Shown in pieces: positions 58,931 to 64,000 of a stretch of 64,000 nt of DNA (position 1 is its first letter; every line of letters starts with the position of its first letter). The translations under genes and the position numbers were made by a program. The stretch is from Pectobacterium brasiliense (lineage in GTDB: Bacteria > Pseudomonadota > Gammaproteobacteria > Enterobacterales > Enterobacteriaceae). The notes beneath the pieces are model-generated. The model was not told the DNA's origin and ran no database searches. It saw nothing but the letters and a program-made list of their open reading frames with translations. The stretch lies in contig NZ_JACDSF010000001.1 in NCBI RefSeq assembly GCF_013449685.1, positions 55,806 through 119,805 on the forward strand, given 5' to 3'.

Positions 58931-59135
58931 TCTGATGGCGTGAGAGGGTACTGGTTTCAGGTAATACCTATCTTTAGGTATTATTTTTTATTTCCTACTA
59001 TGTAGGGAGTTATCTTATTTTTATTGAACGGTAACGTTGGGACAAGCGTGCTCTTGTTAAAGTCGTTATACTCTCGCGGTTATCTTGATTAGATAAATAA
59101 AGTTCATTATTTGAACGGTATATAAGAGGCTGTTT

Positions 59136-60047
59136 ATGTCTATTGTGAATAAAAAAGTAAAAAAAGCGGTCATACCAGTTGCTGGATTAGGGACGCGTAT
59201 GCTACCTGCCACCAAAGCCATTCCTAAAGAAATGCTGCCGTTGGTAGATAAGCCGCTGATCCAATATGTTGTTAATGAGTGTATCGCAGCAGGAATTAAT
59301 GAAATTATTCTCGTTACACACTCTTCTAAGAATTCTATCGAAAACCATTTCGATACCAGTTTTGAACTGGAAGCCATACTGGAAAAACGCGTTAAACGTC
59401 AGCTGTTGGAAGAGATTCAATCTATCTGTCCTAAGCACGTCACCATTATGCAAGTGCGTCAGGGGTTAGCCAAAGGGCTCGGCCATGCCGTATTGTGCGC
59501 GCATCCGTTAGTCGGGGATGAGCCTGTCGCGGTTATTCTGCCGGATGTGATTATTGATGAATATGAATCCGATCTGACGAAAGATAACCTGAGCGAAATG
59601 CTGCAACGCTTTTCTACGACAGGCCGTAGCCAGATTATGGTTGAGCCTGTTGAAAATGTAAGTAGCTATGGCGTGGTTGATTGCAAAGGCGTGGAATTAA
59701 AAGCAGGGGATAGCGCACCTATGGTTGGTGTGGTTGAAAAACCGAAAGCTTCCGAAGCACCGTCTAATTTAGCCGTCGTTGGCCGTTATGTCCTTTCTGC
59801 CGATATTTGGTCTCTGCTGGAAAAAACACCGCCAGGCGCAGGTAATGAAATTCAGTTAACCGATGCTATCGCGATGTTGATGGAAAAAGAAACAGTAGAA
59901 GCGTATCACCTGAAAGGTGTGAGCCATGACTGTGGTAATAAATTAGGTTATATGCAGGCATTCGTGGAATATGGTTTACGCCATGATGGTTTAGGCCAGG
60001 AATTTGCGCAGTGGCTGCAGGAAACGATTGAAGCAGAAGAAAAATAA
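59136..60047 (+). CDS. galU: UTP-glucose-1-phosphate uridylyltransferase
   Basis: A 303-residue enzyme that makes UDP-glucose for LPS, exopolysaccharide and trehalose pathways. The nucleotide motif [19 protein letters not shown] starts near residue 16; [20 protein letters not shown] marks the sugar site. It lies between rssB and hns as in E. coli. Confidence 0.97.
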   Translation: MSIVNKKVKKAVIPVAGLGTRMLPATKAIPKEMLPLVDKPLIQYVVNECIAAGINEIILVTHSSKNSIENHFDTSFELEAILEKRVKRQLLEEIQSICPKHVTIMQVRQGLAKGLGHAVLCAHPLVGDEPVAVILPDVIIDEYESDLTKDNLSEMLQRFSTTGRSQIMVEPVENVSSYGVVDCKGVELKAGDSAPMVGVVEKPKASEAPSNLAVVGRYVLSADIWSLLEKTPPGAGNEIQLTDAIAMLMEKETVEAYHLKGVSHDCGNKLGYMQAFVEYGLRHDGLGQEFAQWLQETIEAEEK

Positions 60048-60140
60048 CAGAATGTAATGATTGCTCTCTGTTTACAAAAAACAGAGAGCAGCCAAAATGG
60101 CGACATATCTGTTTTCTCTTTGCAATATGCGTTACCAAAG

Positions 60141-60170
60141 AAAAACCCCCGATAGTTATCGGGGGTTTTT
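60141..60170. terminator. Bidirectional terminator between galU and hns
   Basis: A 14-bp perfect stem, AAAAACCCCCGATA with TATCGGGGGTTTTT, two-base loop, between convergent genes. Confidence 0.92.
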
Positions 60171-60193
60171 TCGTATTCAGTACTTATAAACAA

Positions 60194-60601
60194 TTACAGC
60201 AGGAAATCATCTAAAGATTTACCTTGCTCTTCGATTGCTTTCTTGATTACTGCTGGTGTACGACCCTGGCCTGTCCAAGTTCTAAGTTCGCCGTTTTCGT
60301 CAGTATATTGATATTTTGCTGGGCGAGCAGCACGCTTGCTTTTACCTGCAACCTTAACTGAGCCTAAAGACTGCAATAATTCGTTAGGGTCAATACCGTC
60401 TGCAATCAGCATTTCGCGATATTGTTGCAATTTACGGGCACGTTCTTCAACTTCAGCCTGAACCTGGCTATCTTCTTCGCGGCGTTCATTAACCACGACT
60501 TCCAGTTTTTCCAGCATTTCTTCCAAAGTATCCAGGGTACATTCTCTTGCCTGGGCACGCAGAGTACGGATGTTGTTAAGAATCTTTAGTGCTTCGCTCA
60601 T
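60194..60601 (-). CDS. hns: Nucleoid protein H-NS
   Basis: A 135-residue nucleoid protein that silences AT-rich DNA. The N-terminal coiled coil (to about residue 60) oligomerises; the C-terminal domain has the AT-hook-like [15 protein letters not shown]. It may silence the AT-rich beta-glucoside operon at 29-35 kb. A TTGACT at 60678-60673 is a possible -35 on the minus strand. Confidence 0.97.
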   Translation of the reverse strand: MSEALKILNNIRTLRAQARECTLDTLEEMLEKLEVVVNERREEDSQVQAEVEERARKLQQYREMLIADGIDPNELLQSLGSVKVAGKSKRAARPAKYQYTDENGELRTWTGQGRTPAVIKKAIEEQGKSLDDFLL

Positions 60602-60994
60602 TGTGATAATCTCAAATAATATTATTGGTGGCGTGTGGTGTGATAATAGAGTGCTATTTTCCTTTCTGCAATAGTCAAATTTGTAAGTTTGTTAAAAAAT
60701 ATCATTTTTAAAACAAAACTCACATCGTATGTTACATAAATATAAATACTTTCCTGTTATCAAAAAAATACATTTGGTATGCCGCTTTTCTACCTCAAAC
60801 GGCAGAGAATGACTTATTGATGCCGCGCCGTTGTTATAAGGAACGTTTATCTTTTTTATCATAACAGACCGTCGCTGGCGGATGTATGGACAAAATGTGG
60901 CCGAGGAATAGCCCATTGCGTAGCGTGAAGACGAGTTGTTACAATCAGTGTTTACGACACGACGTTCATATAGCCTGCCTTTTGGAGTAACCGA
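60602..60994. other. hns-tdk intergenic region
   Basis: 393 AT-rich bases between divergent genes. It carries the promoters of both; I see no gene. A reading frame on the minus strand across it has no ribosome site and no homology I recognise. Confidence 0.6.
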
Positions 60995-61591
60995 GTGGCC
61001 CAACTTTATTTTTATTATTCTGCAATGAATGCAGGGAAATCGACGGCGCTATTGCAGTCGTCATATAACTACCAGGAACGTGGGATGCGCACGCTGGTGT
61101 TCACTGCAGAAATAGATAATCGGCATGGCGTGGGGATAGTCAGTTCACGGATCGGCCTTTCTTCTCCGGCATTATTGTTTAATCCGCAGACATCGTTATT
61201 TGGATTGCTGGAGAAAGAGCACCGCGCTCAGCCCGTAGATTGTGTATTAATTGATGAGTGTCAATTTTTAACCCGTGAGCAGGTAAGTGAGCTTTCCGAT
61301 ATCGTGGACCAATTAGATATCCCAGTATTGTGCTACGGGTTGCGTACTGATTTTCGTGGCGATTTGTTTTCCGGAAGTCACTATTTATTAGCGTGGGCAG
61401 ATAAGCTGATTGAGTTAAAAACGGTCTGTCATTGCGGCCGTAAAGCTAACTGTGTATTGCGGTTAGATGCACAAGGTAATGCCGTTCACGAAGGTGAACA
61501 GGTCGTTATTGGCGGCAATGAGAGCTATGTTTCCGTGTGCCGTAAGCATTATAAAATTGCACTGGGATTAACCCGTAAAGAAAGCGAGTAA
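60995..61591 (+). CDS. tdk: Thymidine kinase
   Basis: A 198-residue type II thymidine kinase. P-loop SAMNAGKST near residue 9, DECQF for the Walker B site, the lasso loop FRGDLF, and four zinc-type cysteines (CHCGRKANC, then one near the end). It salvages thymidine to dTMP. GGAG seven bases before a GTG start. Confidence 0.96.
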   Translation: MAQLYFYYSAMNAGKSTALLQSSYNYQERGMRTLVFTAEIDNRHGVGIVSSRIGLSSPALLFNPQTSLFGLLEKEHRAQPVDCVLIDECQFLTREQVSELSDIVDQLDIPVLCYGLRTDFRGDLFSGSHYLLAWADKLIELKTVCHCGRKANCVLRLDAQGNAVHEGEQVVIGGNESYVSVCRKHYKIALGLTRKESE

Positions 61592-61670
61592 GTCGATTAA
61601 ATATCCGACAGGCAGGGCGATGAATAAACGGTGTAGTGATGCGTATCTATGCTGAGGACGAGTAATAAAA

Positions 61671-61697
61671 ATGCCCAACCTTAAAAGCGTTGGGCAT
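61671..61697. terminator. Terminator between tdk and adhE
   Basis: ATGCCCAAC (61671-61679) with GTTGGGCAT (61689-61697); the A-run upstream gives TTTTTATTA on the minus strand. A second perfect hairpin (61711-61732, ACCGCCTT/AAGGCGGT) lies closer to adhE. Confidence 0.85.
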
Positions 61698-61745
61698 CGT
61701 TAAGAGATAAACCGCCTTTACGCTAAGGCGGTAATAACAAGAACG

Positions 61746-64000
61746 TTAGTGAGCGGTTTTCTTGCCGGTTTTAGCGGCTTTTGCTGCAGGCTCAGCCGCT
61801 TCCGTTTTTTCTTCTTCAGAGAACTGACGGCCGTAGTAAGTATCCAGCAGAATCTGTTTCAGTTCGGAAATCAGCGGGTAACGCGGGTTAGCGCCAGTAC
61901 ACTGATCGTCGAACGCATCTTCTGACAGCTTATCGACCTTAGCCAGGAAATCGGCTTCCTGTACGCCCGCTTCACGAATGGACGTTGGGATCCCCAGCTC
62001 GGTCTTCATTTCTTCCAGCCAGTTCAGCAATTTCTCTATTTTCTGCGCAGTGCGATCGCTTGGTGCTGTCAAGCGCAGGTGATCGGCGATTTCCGCGTAA
62101 CGACGGCGGGCCTGCGGACGGTCATACTGGCTGAACGTCGTCTGTTTGGTCGGGTTGTCGTTCGCGTTATAGCGAATCACGTTTGAGATCAACAGGGCGT
62201 TAGCCAGGCCATGTGGAATATGGAACTCTGAGCCCAGTTTATGCGCCATGGAGTGACAAACACCGAGGAAGGCGTTAGCAAACGCAATCCCTGCAATCGT
62301 CGCGGCATTGTGCACACGCTCACGGGCAACCGGGTTTTTTGCCCCGTCGCGGTAGCTGTCTGGCAGGTTTTCCTTCAGCAGTTTCAGTGCTTGTAATGCC
62401 TGTCCATCTGAATATTCGTTTGCCAGTACAGAAACATAAGCTTCCAGCGAGTGGGTTACGGCATCAAGCCCGCCAAACGCACACAGCGATTTCGGCATAT
62501 TCATGACCAGATTGGCATCAACAATCGCCATATCTGGCGTCAGCGCGTAGTCCGCCAACGGGTATTTCTGCCCAGTGGCATCGTCGGTCACCACGGCAAA
62601 CGGCGTCACTTCAGAACCGGTACCGGATGTAGTGGTGATCGCCACCATCTTGGCTTTGACGCCCATTTTCGGGAACTTGTAGATACGTTTACGGATATCC
62701 ATAAAGCGCAGCGCCAGCTCTTCGAAGTGCGTCGTAGGATGCTCATACATCACCCACATGATTTTAGCGGCATCCATTGGAGAACCACCGCCCAGCGCAA
62801 TAATCACGTCCGGTTTGAAGGAATGCATTTGTTCCGCACCTTTACGCACGATGCTCAGCGTAGGGTCTGCTTCAACTTCGAAGAATACTTCGGTTTCCAG
62901 CCCGTGCTGTTTCAACACGGACGTCACTTGATCGACATAGCCATTATTGAACAAGAAGCGGTCGGTCACGATAAATGCACGTTTTGCACCATCGGAAGCG
63001 ACTTCTTCAAGGGCGATAGGCAGTGAGCCGCGACGGAAATAAATGGACTTAGGAAGTTTATGCCACAACATATTCTCTGCTCGCTTGGCTACCGTTTTTT
63101 TGTTGATCAAGTGCTTCGGACCGACGTTTTCGGAGATGGAGTTTCCGCCCCAGGAACCACAGCCCAGCGTCAGAGACGGAGCGAGTTTGAAGTTGTAGAG
63201 ATCGCCGATACCCCCCTGAGACGCAGGGGTGTTAATCAGGATACGCGCCGTTTTCATCATATTACCGAAATGATTTACGCGCTCTGGCTGATTGTCCTGA
63301 TCGGTATATAGGCAGGATGTGTGACCGATGCCACCCATGGCGACCAGTTTTTCCGCTTTAATGACGGCATCGTTGAAGTCTTTCGCACGATACATCGCCA
63401 GCGTTGGAGACAGTTTTTCATGGGCAAACGGTTCGGATTCATCGACGGCCGTCACTTCACCAATCAGCACTTTGGTATTCGCAGGGACAGTAATACCCGC
63501 CATTTCTGCGATCTTCGGTGCAGGCTGGCCCACAATGTCGGCGTTCAGTGAACCGTTTTTCAGCAAGATACCCTGTACGGCATGCAATTCTTTGCCTTTC
63601 AGCATGTAGCCGCCGTGGGTGGCAAAACGTTCACGCACGGCATCATAGACGCTGTCTACCACGATGACGGACTGTTCTGACGCACAAATTACGCCGTTAT
63701 CGAAGGTTTTCGACATCAGAATAGACGCCACGGCACGCTTGATATCCGCGGTTTCGTCAACGACAACAGGCGTGTTACCTGCACCTACGCCGATTGCCGG
63801 TTTACCTGAGCTGTATGCGGCCTTCACCATGCCCGGGCCGCCAGTCGCCAGAATCAGGTTGATATCGGGGTGGTGCATAAGCTGGTTGGACAGCTCGACA
63901 GAAGGCTGATCGATCCAGCCGATGATGTCTTTCGGTGCGCCTGCCGCAATTGCCGCTTGTAGCACAATGTCAGCGGCTTTATTGGTCGCATTTTTTGCAC
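61746..64000 (-). CDS. adhE: Bifunctional acetaldehyde/alcohol dehydrogenase AdhE, partial
   Basis: The C-terminal 751 residues of AdhE; the frame runs off the right edge of the window, so about 140 N-terminal residues are missing (E. coli 891). The aldehyde dehydrogenase half contains the catalytic cysteine in FDNGVICASEQS. The iron-dependent alcohol dehydrogenase half has GGGSPMDAAK and the metal histidines in AHKLGSEFHIPHG. The C-terminal tail is Ala/Lys/Glu-rich. It makes ethanol from acetyl-CoA in anaerobic growth. Confidence 0.96.
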   Translation of the reverse strand, partial: AKNATNKAADIVLQAAIAAGAPKDIIGWIDQPSVELSNQLMHHPDINLILATGGPGMVKAAYSSGKPAIGVGAGNTPVVVDETADIKRAVASILMSKTFDNGVICASEQSVIVVDSVYDAVRERFATHGGYMLKGKELHAVQGILLKNGSLNADIVGQPAPKIAEMAGITVPANTKVLIGEVTAVDESEPFAHEKLSPTLAMYRAKDFNDAVIKAEKLVAMGGIGHTSCLYTDQDNQPERVNHFGNMMKTARILINTPASQGGIGDLYNFKLAPSLTLGCGSWGGNSISENVGPKHLINKKTVAKRAENMLWHKLPKSIYFRRGSLPIALEEVASDGAKRAFIVTDRFLFNNGYVDQVTSVLKQHGLETEVFFEVEADPTLSIVRKGAEQMHSFKPDVIIALGGGSPMDAAKIMWVMYEHPTTHFEELALRFMDIRKRIYKFPKMGVKAKMVAITTTSGTGSEVTPFAVVTDDATGQKYPLADYALTPDMAIVDANLVMNMPKSLCAFGGLDAVTHSLEAYVSVLANEYSDGQALQALKLLKENLPDSYRDGAKNPVARERVHNAATIAGIAFANAFLGVCHSMAHKLGSEFHIPHGLANALLISNVIRYNANDNPTKQTTFSQYDRPQARRRYAEIADHLRLTAPSDRTAQKIEKLLNWLEEMKTELGIPTSIREAGVQEADFLAKVDKLSEDAFDDQCTGANPRYPLISELKQILLDTYYGRQFSEEEKTEAAEPAAKAAKTGKKTAH

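Noticed and set aside
60692-61003. A 103-residue minus-strand frame upstream of hns
   Set aside because: AT-rich promoter region of hns and tdk, no ribosome site, no recognisable protein features.

Overview
The window is a stretch of chromosome from a plant-associated enterobacterium, most likely a Pectobacterium (Pectobacteriaceae). Most proteins read as close relatives of E. coli K-12 proteins in E. coli-like gene order (yoaB-yoaA-tsaB-yeaY-fadD-rnd; minCDE-ycgLMN; dsbB-nhaB-fadR-ycgB-dadA; yeaHG-mipA-yeaE-yeaD-gapA-msrB-yeaC; pncA-ansA-sppA-ydjA-topB; purU-ychJ-rssA-rssB-galU-hns-tdk-adhE). These blocks are joined differently from E. coli (for example rnd next to minE) and are separated by catabolic and transposed DNA. 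The genus is an inference from this pattern; no marker gene in the window proves it.

Layout. 1-13 kb: translation and tRNA modification, fatty-acid activation, RNase D, Min division-site system, the ycgLMN genes, then three small unrecognised genes (11.3-12.6 kb). 12.6-17.8 kb: a long ERIC-like repeat, dsbB, nhaB, fadR, ycgB. 18.0-22.9 kb: a compact seven-gene minus-strand operon, inserted between ycgB and dadA, for uptake and breakdown of an unidentified sugar (phosphofructokinase-like kinase, ascorbate-type PTS EIIB, EIIC and EIIA, a small helical protein, a P-loop kinase, a class I aldolase). 23.4 kb: dadA without dadX. 24.7-29.1 kb: a 4.45-kb segment bounded by IS3-family inverted repeats and a 3-bp target duplication, carrying a dead transposase orfA and six cargo genes (quinone reductase, HxlR, TetR, NmrA-like reductase, SnoaL-like protein, YjbR-like protein). 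29.2-35.0 kb: an AT-rich beta-glucoside operon (LamB-type porin, 6-phospho-beta-glucosidase, EIIBC) with a divergent AraC-family regulator. 35.4-37.2 kb: MFS efflux pump and hemerythrin protein. 37.3-64 kb: conserved core genes, with a tandem glycine riboswitch in front of a TRIC/YicG-type transporter gene, one tRNA-Tyr, and a truncated adhE at the edge.

How the genes work together. Several are linked functionally across the window: fadR and its probable target fadD; rssB (RpoS turnover) with yeaG, yeaH and ycgB, which in E. coli belong to the RpoS/nitrogen-stress response, and here yeaG has a very good sigma-54 promoter; two independent PTS sugar operons that would both feed glycolysis; and two CRP sites between dadA and the unknown sugar operon. 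Four copies of an ERIC-like repeat are spread along the window. The best candidates for something undescribed are the seven-gene sugar operon and the IS-bounded cargo element.
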